A stretch of 64,000 bases of DNA from Cordylochernes scorpioides (GCA_030710605.1 CP092872.1:10841119-10905118), one strand, 5' to 3'. Numbered from the stretch's first letter, positions 33,410-45,300 are shown. Numbers and translations are program-made. Notes: generated by a model from the letters alone, not told the origin.

Positions 33410-34500
33410 ATAAAAACATGAGAGTATAAATTATAAATTTAATAATAAAATAAATAAAGTATTAATTATTTAATTACCACAATATTAATTTTAAATTTTT
33501 ATAAGTCAGAAACGTGTCATTATATACTTATCTTTTAATGATGTATTTAAGATATAGTAATGTGAATCATTTACATTTATAATGTGATGGTCTTTCACAA
33601 TATTTATGGAAGTGAAAAACTCCAACATAAATTTGTAGCACATTGAATAGCCAAAATAATTAACAGAAAAACAATTTATTAATACATCTCAATATATATA
33701 AAACCGAATCAATATGCAAATTTAAAGGAATCTTCTCTATGTGCAAATTTGAAATATTATAAATGTATTAACTGATATAAAAATAATATTTGTGAAAGTA
33801 TAAACATTATTTTTGTGCGTGAACTTATTTCAAATAAACTAAATAGAACAAACTTTCTACTGCCCTTACTGCAATAATGAAATATTGGAAGGTCCTGGCT
33901 CATCAGTGGTGAGTCCATCAATTTAATATTGCATACTGCCTTAATATTGTATTGATCTGTTTACCTTTATCTCCTGTATATCTTGTACTGTAGAGGAATT
34001 CTTGGCAAAGTTTGGTTTACTGAGAAAATAGAATGACGCCATAAAAAGTTTATATTTTCAAACATAGATGGCGCTCTAAAGGATTATATTGAAATTCTAA
34101 GAATATATTGGCACAATTACTAAAATGTAATTATAATAGCTTATAGTAAATAAAGATTTTATGCTAATTTAATTACACCATAATTAATTAAGCCCTATCA
34201 ATGATAAACACAAAAAAAATAATTCAAAATATAAAGTTATCGATCATTTTAAACTTGGTGTAGATAGCTAAGTAGACTCTCGAAATATTTTTTTCAAGCC
34301 ACAAATAGCTATGTATTGAAATATAAATATTGTAGCCAATATGTAAATAAATCTATTTATTTACAATTGTATCTTGTATATCACAATTCGTGATAAAATT
34401 GCAATCGTCCTATAAATAAGATGTTTGTAGAATTATGCTATTGAGTTTCAAATTTTAAAATGTTTAAGAAAATGATACTGTTATCTTTTTAACAAATTCT
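33410..34500. other. AT-rich sequence with one repeat D fragment
   Basis: 33855-33930 is a family D piece (TTCTACTGCCCTTACTGCAA, CTCATCAGTGGTGAG). I see nothing else. Confidence 0.4.
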
Positions 34501-34504
34501 ACAG

Positions 34505-34690
34505 GTTCCTGCAGATGCGTTTCTTTCATCTTTATTGAAAGTAATCTCAAGATTTCGGGCATCTTTGTCTTTTACAGGAGTACATAGGTACATGTGTAGT
34601 TCTGTAGAAGAGCAGAGATGCCCGAAAGCTGCGGATTACGTTTATATTAAAGATAAAAGAAACTCATCTCCAGAAGTCTGTAGTATTTGT
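34505..34690. repeat. Snapback PLE-tail-like repeat
   Basis: Opposed hairpins: the minus copy carries TTTCGGGCATCTTTGTC (about 34553), and the plus copy carries CTGTAGAAGAGC...GATGCCCGAAAGC with AAAGATAAAAGAAACTCATC downstream. A sibling is at 40600-40765. Confidence 0.5.
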
Positions 34691-34917
34691 ATGAAATATA
34701 TAACAGATTAATATACAACTCAACCTGTCTATATCGCCCCCTCTTGGGACTCACCAAAATAGGGTGCTATAGAATTGGTCCAAGGTGACTGACTTGGCAA
34801 CGGCATCCATTTTCCAATGAAGAGAATGGACTCGACAACAACAAAACAACATCTACATTAAAACCAGCACGATGCCAACCCATAAAGGTATACTTGGGAA
34901 TGTGAAACCAAATACAT

Positions 34918-35074
34918 TTAAACCTGTCTATAGCGCCCCCTCTTGGGACTCATCTAAATAGGGTGATATAGAGAGGGAGTGCTATAGACAAGTTACTTTT
35001 AAGTACTACGTATTTAAAATCGGGCGCTATAGAGAGGAAGGCGCTATTTAGAGGGGTCGCTATTGACAGGTTTA
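34918..35074. mobile_element. MITE with AAACCTGTCTATAGCG termini
   Basis: The left end TTAAACCTGTCTATAGCGCC and the right end GGTCGCTATTGACAGGTTTAA form imperfect inverted repeats around 157 bp that also contain internal CTATAGAGAGG-type repeats. A related left end with a different interior is at about 34720. Confidence 0.6.
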
Positions 35075-35139
35075 ACTGTATTTATATGTATATATGTCAA
35101 TTGAGAGATACTTTTATATTATGATAAATAAGCGCGCCA

Positions 35140-35460
35140 TCTGTTATCAAAATTCGAAACTATTATAGACACGTATAATTCTTTCAAATATTAAACAATT
35201 TATACTGCACTTAATGCAATGAAAAATTAATAGGAGTGCCTGGTTCATTAGTGGTGAAACCTCCCAGCGGTTTCGCCAGTTTAATCTATCATACCGCGGT
35301 TATATTGTATTTTTCGGTTTTTCTTTTATGCCAATACTGACTCTGAAATAATCTTTCGTATCCTAAAACGTGAGAGCGTCACCTGAAGTAGAAATGTGCC
35401 CTATCTTCTCCGTAATTATCCTCAATAACATTATTTCGGTTAGTGTCCATTTGTAGTTTA
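35140..35460 (+). repeat. Dispersed repeat D, full-length type
   Basis: It starts GCGCGCCATCTGTTATCAAA and runs through GACACGTATAATT, TTAATGCAATGAAAAATTAA, CCTCCCAGCGGTTTCGCCAG and a diverged tail. Confidence 0.65.
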
Positions 35461-35539
35461 GATTGTTATGTAAAATACTAGGGGGAAAACCTACATAAAG
35501 ATAAATATTTATTCTGATTGAAGCCAATTATCTAACACT

Positions 35540-35633
35540 ACTACACTAAGGGACAAAAAACGTAAGGAAGTAGAAGTTTTTGATTAATATCAAAGACTTT
35601 TCACTTCCTCTCTTAAGTTTTATCTATGATTGT
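35540..35633. mobile_element. Internally deleted M76 MITE, about 94 bp
   Basis: Both terminal inverted repeats are present (ACACTAAGGGACAAAAAACG ... TCTTAAGTTTTATCTATGAT) with almost no interior. Confidence 0.6.
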
Positions 35634-35739
35634 ACATATGTATCAAGCTATAATTAACTTATAATTTGTGTATGAAAATACATATAAAGTATAAAAATGA
35701 AGTTTTAAAAATTTTGAAAGTTTTCAGAATTTCAGTTAT

Positions 35740-35890
35740 AAATATCCACGCTGTGTGCACGTATATTTGTAAATATTTATTGTAAGAAATGGCCAATTGT
35801 TTTAATTAAGCCTGTTGAAATGTGATTATCACTTGAACGCTCGCAATTTGAAATTAGAAAAGAAACTCATTGTGAAAAATAGATATTTGT
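35740..35890 (+). repeat. PLE-tail-like repeat, single copy
   Basis: GTATATTTGTAAATATTTATTG is followed by CCTGTTGAAATGTGATTATC, CTTGAACGCTCGC and AGAAAAGAAACTCATTG, the same layout as 46390-46510. Confidence 0.45.
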
Positions 35891-36084
35891 AGTTTTTTTA
35901 AACACTTTTCACAATTTTATCTTGAAGAATGAAGAAAATAAAGTACATGTAATAGGACTAAGTATATAAAGTACATAAACATTTAATATAGACTACACAT
36001 AAAGCTAGCATTAGGTACATATACAGTGAGTATATGTCTCCAAAGGTCTGTTTTCTTTTTCATAAGAGACAGGCAATTGTGTTC

Positions 36085-36283
36085 AAACTTGTCTATCTCG
36101 CATGTCTTCAATAAAGGTCACTGTAATATCTTTCAGAGCTATTGTCTGAATCCCGATATACATGTTGAAAGGTACAACTTCCTTAAGTTTTGTCCATGAG
36201 TGTATCTTTCAGAGTTATTGTCTCAATCCCGAAATACAGGCTAAAAGGTACAACTTCCTTAAGTTTTATCCATGAGTGTATTT
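36085..36283 (+). repeat. M76 family, two units plus MITE interior
   Basis: CATGTCTTCAATAAAGGTCA leads into two terminal units ending TGTCCATGAGTGTA and TATCCATGAGTGTA. A family D fragment follows at 36375-36480. Confidence 0.75.
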
Positions 36284-36544
36284 ATATGAAATAACAGATA
36301 GGCAATGTGATACTGAATTGCCAAAGATATTTAAGAAATAAAATTATTAAATCAAGAATGTTTCTTTAAAAAAAAAAAAACTTTTAACTATGCCCATTGC
36401 GATGAAAATATATTGGGAGGGATTAGCTCATCAGTGGTGAACCCTCACAGCGGTTTCGACAATTTAAGCTACCGGATCGCGCTTCTTTGCCCTCTAATAC
36501 TGTACTGCACGATTCAGTTTATATATTTCTTTAACAAATAGACA

Positions 36545-36930
36545 GTTCAGAAAGTTTAAAGTTTTATTTTCTAAACGTTTCAACAAAAATATTTTGTCTT
36601 CGTCAGGAATAATAAAAATAAAGTATTTTGCAAGACGTTAAAAATAGTTCTCAATATTTAACACCTTGCCAAATACTATATTTCTCCTGAAAAAGACAAA
36701 ATATTGTAACATAGTATTTATTAATTTTATTTATGTAACATAGTATTTATTATTTTTATTATTTTTTATTAAAATAGTGGTCATTTTTATGTTTATATCT
36801 TGCGACTCTGTAAATTTCCCTCGTGGCTTATCTTTTGTTTACCATTTCTTAGTTTTGTCCTTGCCTGAAATAAATTTTGTTTCCTCCTGAAGTTTTTGTC
36901 TTCCATAATTTTCCACGTGGCAATACCTTT
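36545..36930. repeat. Diverged foldback and an unclassified repeat
   Basis: 36545-36720 is a decayed inverted pair of the GTCGAAACGTC foldback family. 36716-36930 (TGGTCATTTTTATGTTTATA ... TTTTCCACGTGGCAATA) recurs at 41036-41223. Its 97-codon minus frame is not supported as a gene. Confidence 0.5.
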
Positions 36931-37378
36931 GTTGAAACCTTGAGAAAATAAAATTTTAAACTTGCTGAACTGTCTATTTTTTACATAAATATGAATGTCG
37001 GCCAGGCAACCTCTCTCAATGTATATAGTATGTTGTAATAAAGGATGGAAAATCTTAGAAATTGTATTCAAACAAACTATCGACATGAGATTTCAGGACC
37101 GTGTAAATGTATATACATATTTGCATCAAGCAATATTCTTCAAAGATGCTTAGTAGTGTAATATATAAAATAATGATATATTGATTTATTTTATATTATT
37201 CTCTCACAATATTAGAGAAATACTAGAGCAATTATTTCTGATCATTAATTTATCTTATTCATAAGACTGTATTTATAAATACAATTGGCCCTATCGTTAA
37301 AATTTGTATCAATTTGAAAAAAAAATCCAATTTATTTTCTGATAATGTGTTTTTTTATTATTATTATTTTTTTAATTA

Positions 37379-37668
37379 TCCCCAGTACACGTGGTACAGG
37401 CCATGATAATCATGGTGGGTAGAGGTTAACGACTGCCCTTACTGTAAGTGCACCACATGTCTACACATGTGAAAAGCAGTTCGACTTTTCACTTACAAAT
37501 ATGCCAGAGCCCTGTTTAGGTTACTTGCACTCGCTGGTGGGGTTGGACTTTTGCAAGAATCGCGGGCCATTGAGGCATTTTTTAACAGAAAAAATTACCC
37601 AATGCGGTAATAGAACCCGGGTCGTAGCGGTTGGAAACCAACGGTTAGACAATCCTTCCACCTACTCC
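37379..37668 (-). repeat. tRNA-derived SINE, full length
   Basis: From the tail CACGTGTACTGGGGATAA (plus-strand left edge) to the tRNA-like head with GGTTCTATTACCGCATTGGG. The B box is mutated. About 290 bp. Confidence 0.75.
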
Positions 37669-37736
37669 TTAGGTTTTTTGAAAATAATATCATGAAATAT
37701 TATTTGAAAAAACAATAGAAAAAATAAAAGATAATT

Positions 37737-37875
37737 GGGTCAGGTTATCAAGAAATTGGGTTGGCTAAATATCTCGGAGCAAGCTAAATAGACGTTTAGT
37801 TTATTTTTGCTCCACTAGATGGCGCTCTGCCATCTAAAATGCGCATGTGCTCGTGGTCAGTAGATGCCTTTTTTA
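37737..37875 (+). repeat. Fragment of ribozyme repeat R1
   Basis: It contains ATCAAGAAATTGGGTTGGCT, AGATGGCGCTCTGCCATCT and CATGTGCTCGTGGTCAG in R1 order, without the hammerhead. Confidence 0.7.
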
Positions 37876-37994
37876 TTTTAAAAATATTATCTGTACAGAC
37901 CTTACTTATAATGATAAATGTTATTGAATAATTAGCTATATAATTATGAATGATTAACTTTTTTATTATCCCATGGGTAAGATTACACCAGGTT

Positions 37995-38310
37995 ATCTTC
38001 TTCTTTCTTATCTCCACTATTCATATTAAGGCTAAAGCTTGTAAAGCTTGAGACTTTTGATGGGGTCTGCCGGGGGACAACCATCATGACTGGGTGAAGT
38101 AGAATGCGTCTGCCTTTGTCATTAAGACTGGGAGCACTACTCAGTGGCAGGCCACCGACTTAGCTCCAAAAGAAATGACCGCCTCTGACATGAGGAACAG
38201 ATGCCACGTGCAGCCTCTCCTAACATGGAGTACAAACGCTGCTCATCCTGTATCCCTGGATTAGGAGCCCTTACAGGGTACCGGCAGAGGCGGAGTTACA
38301 CCAGGTCATG
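37995..38310 (-). repeat. Non-LTR/SINE-like repeat with AAG tail
   Basis: On the minus strand it runs from CCTGTAAGGGCTCCTAATCC to GATAAGAAAGAAGAAG. It is the most complete sibling of 2175-2425, with an extra segment (CATGATGGTTGTCCCCCGGC). Confidence 0.6.
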
Positions 38311-38504
38311 AAAGTTGAAAGCAATAAATTGATTAACTAATTTATAAGACTGTCTATCATTATTAATTAGGTTGATATTTTGATTTTTATCACTTTAAAA
38401 GTATATAAATATACTTCAGATTATTTTTATAATTTGTAATTACATTTTATAAATATGAAAAATATGCATTATTTTTGATGCGTATGATTATTTCAAAAAT
38501 AAAT

Positions 38505-38580
38505 CAATATTCTACTGCCTCTATTAATGGGAGGGCCTGGAACGCTTCACGATTTTACGTGTCATCCTTGCGCAGAGGCC

Positions 38581-38620
<40 letters not shown>

Positions 38621-38750
38621 ACCGCCGAACAAGTGTGTACAATGGGAGGGCCTGGTTCATCAGTGGTGAACCCTCCCAGCGGTTTCGTCAGTTTAATCTA
38701 CCATACTGCTGTAATATTGAATGTTTCAGGTTTCCTTTTATACTGATACT
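38505..38750 (+). repeat. Dispersed repeat D interrupted by U6
   Basis: Repeat D resumes after the insertion at AATGGGAGGGCCTGGTTCAT and continues through AGCGGTTTCGTCAGTTTAAT. The site itself was duplicated. Confidence 0.75.
38539..38640 (-). pseudogene. U6 snRNA retropseudogene
   Basis: A minus-strand U6 from GTACACACTTGTTCGGCGG to GTGAAGCGTTCC, with a few substitutions. A perfect 15-bp target duplication, AATGGGAGGGCCTGG, lies at 38526-38540 and 38641-38655. There is no T-run terminator. Confidence 0.92.
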
Positions 38751-38789
38751 GAGGCTAGACTCTTGGAATCATACCCGTTAAAAATATTT

Positions 38790-39020
38790 CTTGAAAATAA
38801 AGATACTTCGGCCTGTAAAACTTTTTATTACCTCGACGTTTCGACAAAAATCTTTTGTCCTCGTCAGGATCAAACAAAAATTAAACATTTAGCAAGCCGT
38901 TAAAAATCTTTCTAAAGTTCCAAGGGCGTTCTCACGCGATATTTAAAATTTTTGTACAACATCTAGTCGAGGTAATAAAAAGATTTACTGGCCGAAGTAT
39001 CTTTATTTTCAAGAAATATG
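38790..39020. mobile_element. Foldback element with hammerhead-like motif
   Basis: The left arm (38800-38890) carries TTACCTCGACGTTTCGAC. The right arm (about 38965-39020) carries TCGAGGTAATAAAAAG and TACTGGCCGAAGTATC. Between them is a partial second motif. It is a sibling of 17385-17830. Confidence 0.6.
38831..38871 (-). ncRNA. Hammerhead-like motif in foldback
   Basis: On the minus strand: CTGACGA, bulged stem GACAAAA/TTTTGTC, GAAA, ACGT, C17. Both boxes are intact and stem I is weak. Confidence 0.4.
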
Positions 39021-39249
39021 AATGCCGGTTAGGCCGTCTCAATATTTCCGTTAAAAATAGTTCACCATATTTTTCACCACAGATTCACCATCATATTAAC
39101 ATTATGAATATGATCTTGTACTAATTACATATTACTTCCCTTATAACGTGCGAGCTTTGAAAAATGCGCTTATACACAGCATATACATTCAATACACATT
39201 TAATATATTAAACATCTAATATGAATTTCTAAAAAAATAATTATTTATA

Positions 39250-39505
39250 TTGACGGAAATTTTGCCTGAGGAAATTGATCTAAACAGACAAGGGTCGCCT
39301 CTCCCGTCAAAACAGACGTCTAAACTGACGAGGGCCATTAGCTTGAAACCGTGGTCTCTAGGTGGACGCTTTTCAGTTTGTCAAAGCTGGTGTTGTGGCT
39401 TTGTCACCGACCCGATGCCGCTAGTTGCGGCGACGGTCAATAGATGGCGTCTGGTTTTTAGACGGCTGTTTTTACGGGAGAGGCGACCCCTTGTCTCTTT
39501 AAATT
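39250..39505. mobile_element. MITE family T, short copy
   Basis: GGAAATTTTGCCTGAGGAAA, GGGTCGCCTCTCCCGTCAAA and the opposed CGACGGTCAATAGATGGCGT ... GGGAGAGGCGACCCC. It matches 49085-49372. Confidence 0.7.
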
Positions 39506-39509
39506 ATTT

Positions 39510-40600
39510 ATATGTGAAAAAACAATAACAATAATAGAAATTAAGAAAAAATGCATTTCCTGATCGATCAAGAATTTCTTAATTGATACCTGATCCAAGT
39601 AATAATTCACTTTTGTACTATTTTTCATAATAATAGAAAGGGTCTCTCATGTGAGCCTGGTCAGGAAATGACTTTTTTTATTTTTAATTATTTATATATA
39701 TACAATTCAAAAAATAATTTTCTGTATTATTTTAAATAAAGAAGGAAAGGTAACTAAACGAAAAATAAATTTGTTAAAAATAAAATATTCAAATATATAA
39801 TGATATAAATAAAAAAAGCATACGAATTATGAAAATTATGCCTTAGGGGGTGTAAATTCATTTAATTCATTAAATTCAAATTTTCTAAATAATAAATTTC
39901 TTTTAAGAAATCTTAATTATGTTAATGAATCTTACAGATAAATAGGCACAACGTAATAAAAAAAGGTATATTTGCATATAAATCAAATAATATAAATTAA
40001 GACTTTTTCAAAAGATTTTATAATTAACCGAAGAGGGAAAAAATAAAGTAGGCTTATTTAAAGGCGGGAAATCTCTGAAATGGAAGGATTGAGCTCAATT
40101 TCTTTAATTTGAAGAATAAACAATTGTAGCTTTACCGAATAAATATATTTGCTATATCGGCTGCATTTAAATTCGAATTAGAATAAATTTATGCCTCCTA
40201 AGTAGTTTAATTAAATTTGAAAATTGATCTTTTGCTCAGCGACCGAATATAGTTTAGATATCTGTTGATCAAATATTTTGTAAGGAATGGATATTTCTAA
40301 TTATATAGGGTATTAAAATGTATGATATCCATTTTAGAATATATTTTTTATTAGATTTTATATAAAGATTTAGGGTTATCCCGATAATTGTAAATATATG
40401 GCCGGAGTAAGATTCCTTGTAGCTTCTCTTCAACACTCACCTTTTATCTTCCAAATCTTGAAGATAATCTTCTATATAGATAGGAGATTTTCCAGAAGGA
40501 TATAAAATCTATTAAAAAGTAAGCTCATAAAAATTTACTTGATTTAAAAAATCTTCTAAATATTGATTAAAATAATACAAAAGGTTTCTGTAGATGAGTT
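39510..40600. other. AT-rich sequence, no gene seen
   Basis: There is a faint R1/R2-like foldback remnant at 39545-39690 (CTGATCGATCAAGAATTTC, GGTCAGGAAATG). No conserved frame. Confidence 0.4.
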
Positions 40601-40765
40601 TATTTTCATTAATGTAATCTCAAACTTTCGGGTATCTCTGCCCCATCTACTGGAGTACATAAAACTATTAATAATAAAATTATAATTTGTTTTATGTACT
40701 TATCTAGAAGGGCTAGAATGCCTGAAAGCTCGATATTATATTAACAAAAAGATCATCTCCAGAAA
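40600..40765. repeat. Snapback PLE-tail-like repeat
   Basis: A minus copy (ACTTTCGGGTATCTCTGCCC, about 40624) faces a plus copy (AGAAGGGCTAGAATGCCTGAA, about 40706). It is a sibling of 34505-34690. From 40800 to 41030 lies an unclassified stretch with a 77-codon frame I cannot support. Confidence 0.5.
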
Positions 40766-41035
40766 CCTTTTGTATTATTTTTAAAAAAGCATTAATTATT
40801 CATATAACATTTAACGATGACGGAATCGAGGGATTTCTCTGCTTGGATCTTCAACTACCCCCGGCGGATATTGATGTTGTTATCTCTTATCCCCTTGTGT
40901 AAACAGTACACGAATTCCATGAGTTCATGCTCCTCGAGCTCATCTCATGGAATGGGATATAGGGGTGCAGCTTTCCCGGTGGATGTGAACAGGTTCAGTG
41001 TAATGCCCAGGAACCTAACAGAATGTATATTGTGC

Positions 41036-41223
41036 CAAAATATTTATTAATTTTATTATTTTTTATTAACAGAGTGGTCATTTTTATGTTTATATTTTGC
41101 ACTCTGTAAATTTCCCTCGTGGCTTATCTTTTGTTTACAATTCATAGTTTGTCCTTCCCTGAAATAAATTGTTGTCTCCTCCTGAAGTTTTTGTCTTCCC
41201 TAATTTTCCACGTGGCAATATCA
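41036..41223. repeat. Second copy of the 36.7-36.9 kb repeat
   Basis: GTGGTCATTTTTATGTTTAT, TAAATTTCCCTCGTGGCTTA and TTTTCCACGTGGCAATA are shared with 36716-36930 in the same order. Confidence 0.65.
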
Positions 41224-42236
41224 TGGACTGCTGTTGCAAGAGCTACCAGGCAAAAGGCCCTCAGTGTTTTTTCAAGGACCTTTTTGTCACTTTTATCCGA
41301 GTCTTCTTGCCAACACAATCACATTCTTCCCATATCCATCTGATTTATTTGTCTTTGCCATTAAACTTGAATCCTAATCTAAATAAAAATTAGGTGTAAA
41401 TATTTGAAAATATATATATATATAAATTAGGCATGTTTTTGAATGCGTTTTCAAGACCTGGTTTCATTCTCAAACTAAAGTGTCTTTATACATAAAGATC
41501 TAATATGCAAATACAGCTTTGGATTGTGGGTTATCTAGACCGAAGTCTGTATGCCTAAATATAATATGCAAATACAGAAATTGTATTGTATTCAGTGAAT
41601 ACATTTAGAAAATTGCATCTCTTAAACGTATAACTGACACCCGCTGTTGGTTTTATGGCTTCATCTATTGGAATAAATATTAACTAATCATTGATATTTC
41701 AATTATTCAAGAAAATAACACAAAGCAATAACGCGCCATCTATACATATAAAATAAAATGATTTAAAAGCACGAATGTTTCTTTTATACTTAATACAAAC
41801 TTCTACTGTCCTTACTGCGATGAAAAATATATTGGGAAATATATCAGGAAAATAATGTTTGGCTTTTCTTGTGTGATTTATCAAGAGAGCTCTTTTGGCC
41901 AATATTAAGGAATAATTAAGGATTAATTGATATTTATTCTGACAAATATAGCACAAGTCACCACCTACTTCAATAACTTCTATTCGCTTCAAATATAATT
42001 TCCATAACTGAATTCTCCTTGCCTAATCAACACAAGATTTCGATATACAGTCAGTCACACTCAGTTTCATAATCAAATAACTCCTAAAGAAACAAAAAGA
42101 GGCTTTTCTACATGCCATTGATTTATGGATGATAAGAAAGATAACAATAATAAACATTTTCAGTCCGGAAAATTCTATTTTTTCAGGTTTATTATATAAT
42201 TGAATTATAAAACAATATAATGCGGCTTGTGATTGC

Positions 42237-42609
42237 AAAACGACATTTGAAAATTATCCCTCATTAGTTTCTTTTTAACGAAAAATCAATATTTATTTAA
42301 AGGAAAAATAACGATTATTTCTAAAACCTTAGTGATGAGATATGAAAAGGATGAATTGTGAAGAGTAATGATAAACGAAAAAATAAAAATGTCCAGGGAT
42401 GGGAATCGAACCCACAATGTTCCGCTTACCGGGCAGATGCCATGTCCACTAGGCTACCCTGGACATATTTTTCCGTTCGTAAATAATACATAAAGTAATT
42501 TATAATACAATATAATATAATCTCTCTGTAAATAATTTCTCCTTTAAATAAATTTTGATTTTTTTTGTTCAAAAGAAACAAATGCGGGATAATTTTCAAA
42601 TGTCGTTTT
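42237..42609. mobile_element. Foldback element enclosing a tRNA-like sequence
   Basis: Perfect inverted ends AAAACGACATTTGAAAATTA (42237-42260) and its inverse (42586-42609) continue inward as an imperfect inverted repeat. The tRNA-like cloverleaf sits near the centre. Confidence 0.6.
42391..42464 (-). tRNA. tRNA-like sequence (GGT anticodon, C33), probably tRNA-derived
   Basis: The minus strand folds as a perfect cloverleaf: acceptor TCCAGGG/CCCTGGA, A box TAGCCTAGTGG, anticodon stem TCTGC/GCGGA, T arm GTGGG-TTCGATT-CCCAT. A T-rich terminator (TTTTTATTTTTT) follows. The anticodon loop CCGGTAA would give GGT (Thr), but position 33 is C where U is nearly universal. G34 is also unusual for eukaryotic Thr. 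Its position inside a foldback suggests a tRNA-derived element. Tools may call it a tRNA gene. Confidence 0.5.
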
Positions 42610-43167
42610 ATAATTTAATTATAAATGATAATTGTTGGGAAAATTTATATATTCGAACAAGAGGAAGAAGGCTGATAATTACGTAAAGCGTTTATTACTC
42701 GAAAGGTATTTATAAACAATAAGGAAGGACAAGATATTAAAGAAAGTGAACTTGATAAAATTATATACACTCTAGCAGCATACACTCAATCAGCGGTCTG
42801 ACCTATCCAAGAACCGCTAGCCAACAAGAACAAACAATCCAACAAAGCTACGACAGATATGCAAATTCGCATAGACAATATTACAACAATATGCAAATTA
42901 TAACAATAGTATTACACATCGAAGAAATATCCTAGAATTGCCACTTTTAACAAATATCTTGTCAACCTTTTTTTTATATTTCATTTTTAGCATTTAGGCA
43001 ACCCGTTATTTCAAATAATCTATAGTTTTCATTGTTTACTTTGTATTTGAATTCTGGATGAATTTCCATCTTTGAAATTGGTATCAAATGTGCTTTAGAA
43101 AGTTTTATTCTGAAATAAGATATCAGGCGTGTGACAATGTAATATTTTATACACCAGCATATCTAAT

Positions 43168-43464
43168 ATAAACTCATGGACAAAACTTAAGGAAGTCGAA
43201 AGTCTTTGATATCGCAGGTTGTCTGTTATTAATATTTTTCTGGAGGAGGCAAAGGCAATTTTGTTTACATTTGATTATCTCGGGTGTCTTCAATAAAGGT
43301 CACTGTAATATCTTTCAGAGTTATTGTCTGAATCCCAATATACATGCTAAAAGGTATAACTTCCTTAAGTTTTGTCCACGAGTGTATCTATCAGAGTTAT
43401 TGTCTCAATCCCGATATACATGCTAAAAGCTACAATTTACTCAAGTTTTGTCCATGAGTGTATT
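43168..43464 (+). mobile_element. M76 MITE, full length plus one extra terminal unit
   Basis: The left end AAACTCATGGACAAAACTTA and the interior lead to the right end at about 43386. A single further 76-bp terminal unit follows (43387-43463). It shows the first step from MITE to satellite. Confidence 0.75.
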
Positions 43465-43619
43465 AAAATAAAGATAATAAAATGTATTATAAATAATTTT
43501 AATTATTCCCGATATATATAGAACCTCTTCATAAAGGTTAGAAGTTGATAATTAGAAACAAATATCATAGAATCTAAAAGATTTTTCACAATTGATCTTT
43601 TTCAAATATATATGTGTGT

Positions 43620-43957
43620 TTTGAAAATAGAGCAACCATAAATAAATCTTTAACTAAAAAGGCATATATTGGATCAAAATATCATTTATTTTACCAATAT
43701 TTCAGTTGGCTGAACGCCAACCTTTATCAAGGTATTATAACATATTTAATTTGTGTCAACAACAAACTCAGTGCTACATAACGTCTATCATAACGTTATG
43801 TGGCGCTGAGTTAGTTGTTGACAAAAATTAATATGTATAATACCTTGATAAAGGTTGGCGTTCAGCCAACTGAAATATTGGTAAAATAAATGATATTTTG
43901 ATCCAATATATGCCTTTTTAATTAAAGATTTATTTATGGATTGCTCTATTTTCAAAA
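43620..43957. repeat. Palindrome with 165-bp arms and 8-bp loop
   Basis: Arms 43620-43784 and 43793-43957 are almost perfectly complementary. Each carries the hairpin GGTTGGCGTTCAGCCAAC and the tail ATATCATTTATTTTACC. It is a head-to-head dimer of one repeat, whose single-copy relative is at about 61499-61541. Confidence 0.9.
43841..43883 (+). ncRNA. Hammerhead-like hairpin (TTGATAA type)
   Basis: Stem I UACC/GGUA, box TTGATAA, stem II GTTGGC-GTTCA-GCCAAC, GAAA, self-complementary ATAT, then T17. It is the layout of a minimal hammerhead but departs from CUGAUGA at two positions. A mirror copy lies at 43691-43733 on the minus strand. Confidence 0.4.
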
Positions 43958-44619
43958 ATATATATTAAGCCTTTCCATTGTTCTGGCTATGTCAAAATAA
44001 AGCCTCTGCTATTCGCAACATTCAATCAAAAAAATTAAACACTTGGCAACAAAAAAAACACAACCCCAATCTCACAAAAATACTGTTATTAATCTTTCTA
44101 ATCAATCAATTCGCCTAGCCAAAAATATATATGTGTGTGTTACAACATTTTTTTTAGAAATAATATTAAAAAATCATTTATATAGATCATATCTGATCTC
44201 TCTTTATAATTATTTAGTTAAAATAATTTTAAAATAATAATAATAAGGCATCAAAACACAGCAAAAGGTTTTAATGAAGGTGGAGAAATACAACGCTACC
44301 CACCACAACAATAAAAAAAAAGCAGACGAATTTTTTGATCCGGGCATCAGACGACAACGATATTTCACATCAAACGATCAGACTTCGATGTCAACCGAAA
44401 TGTAAGAGTATCGTCTGGGCACTTCATCAGTCATCATGTCTGTACTTGATCCCAATAATGGTTGGCCCATCTCCAGCACTAATGGCTTTCGCGCCATTTG
44501 CTACCGGCTCGTCTGCCCAAGAAATACAGAGTACCTGTAGCCCAACTTTCTTTAGCTTTGTCTTAAATTCTTCATTTAAACGTTTTTTCGAAATTTTATT
44601 GAGAAGATCACAATTTTAA

Positions 44620-45300
44620 AGATATATTTATATATAATCTACATGATATGATCATTATGACATTTATTCTCTCAATCAAAAAAAAAAACTTTCTTCTGTT
44701 CCTTACCACAATCTTCATTTTAACTTTAATTCGAAGTTTTTTTTATAAGATACCTATCTTAAATATATAGTTATATTTATATATGTAATCAATTATTTGA
44801 TCATTATGACATTCATTCAATAAAAAACTCTCTTTTGATTTGTCTTACAATCTTCATTTAAACTTTAATTCGAAGTTTTTTTTAGAAGATATAGCCATAT
44901 TTATATGTAATCTATGATTTGATCATTATGACATTTATTCAATAAAAATAACTTTCTTTCTATTTTACTTACAATATTCATTTAAACTTTAAACCGAAGT
45001 TTATTTTAGATGATAAGATCACTATTTCAAAAATATATTTATATATTATCTACATGATTCGATTATGATGAAATTTATTCAATAAAGAACATTCTTCTTC
45101 TGTTTCACACAATCTAATTTAAACTTTAAGTCGAAGGTTTTTTTTTTAATAAGAAAACTATCTTAAAGATATATATTTATATGTAATCCATGATTTTATC
45201 ATTATATATTACATATAAATAATTATAAACATTCTTCTTCTGTTACACACAATCTTAGTTTGAAAACTTTAAGTTTGAATATCTTATAGGAAAAATAAAT
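44620..45300. repeat. Diverged tandem repeat, about 120-150 bp, five units
   Basis: GATCATTATGACATTTATTC or close variants recur at about 44650, 44799, 44921, 45061 and 45193. Each is followed by a TTCTTCTGTT-like block and TTTAAACTTTAATTCGAAG. AT-rich and non-coding. Confidence 0.7.

Noticed and set aside
40800-41050. 77-codon frame as a host exon
   Set aside because: There are no splice-site context, homology or codon signals that I could support, and it abuts a dispersed repeat.
44043-44619. Possible genes of 64 and 94 codons near 44.0-44.6 kb
   Set aside because: There is no recognisable domain, composition changes within the frame, and the downstream half is AT low complexity.
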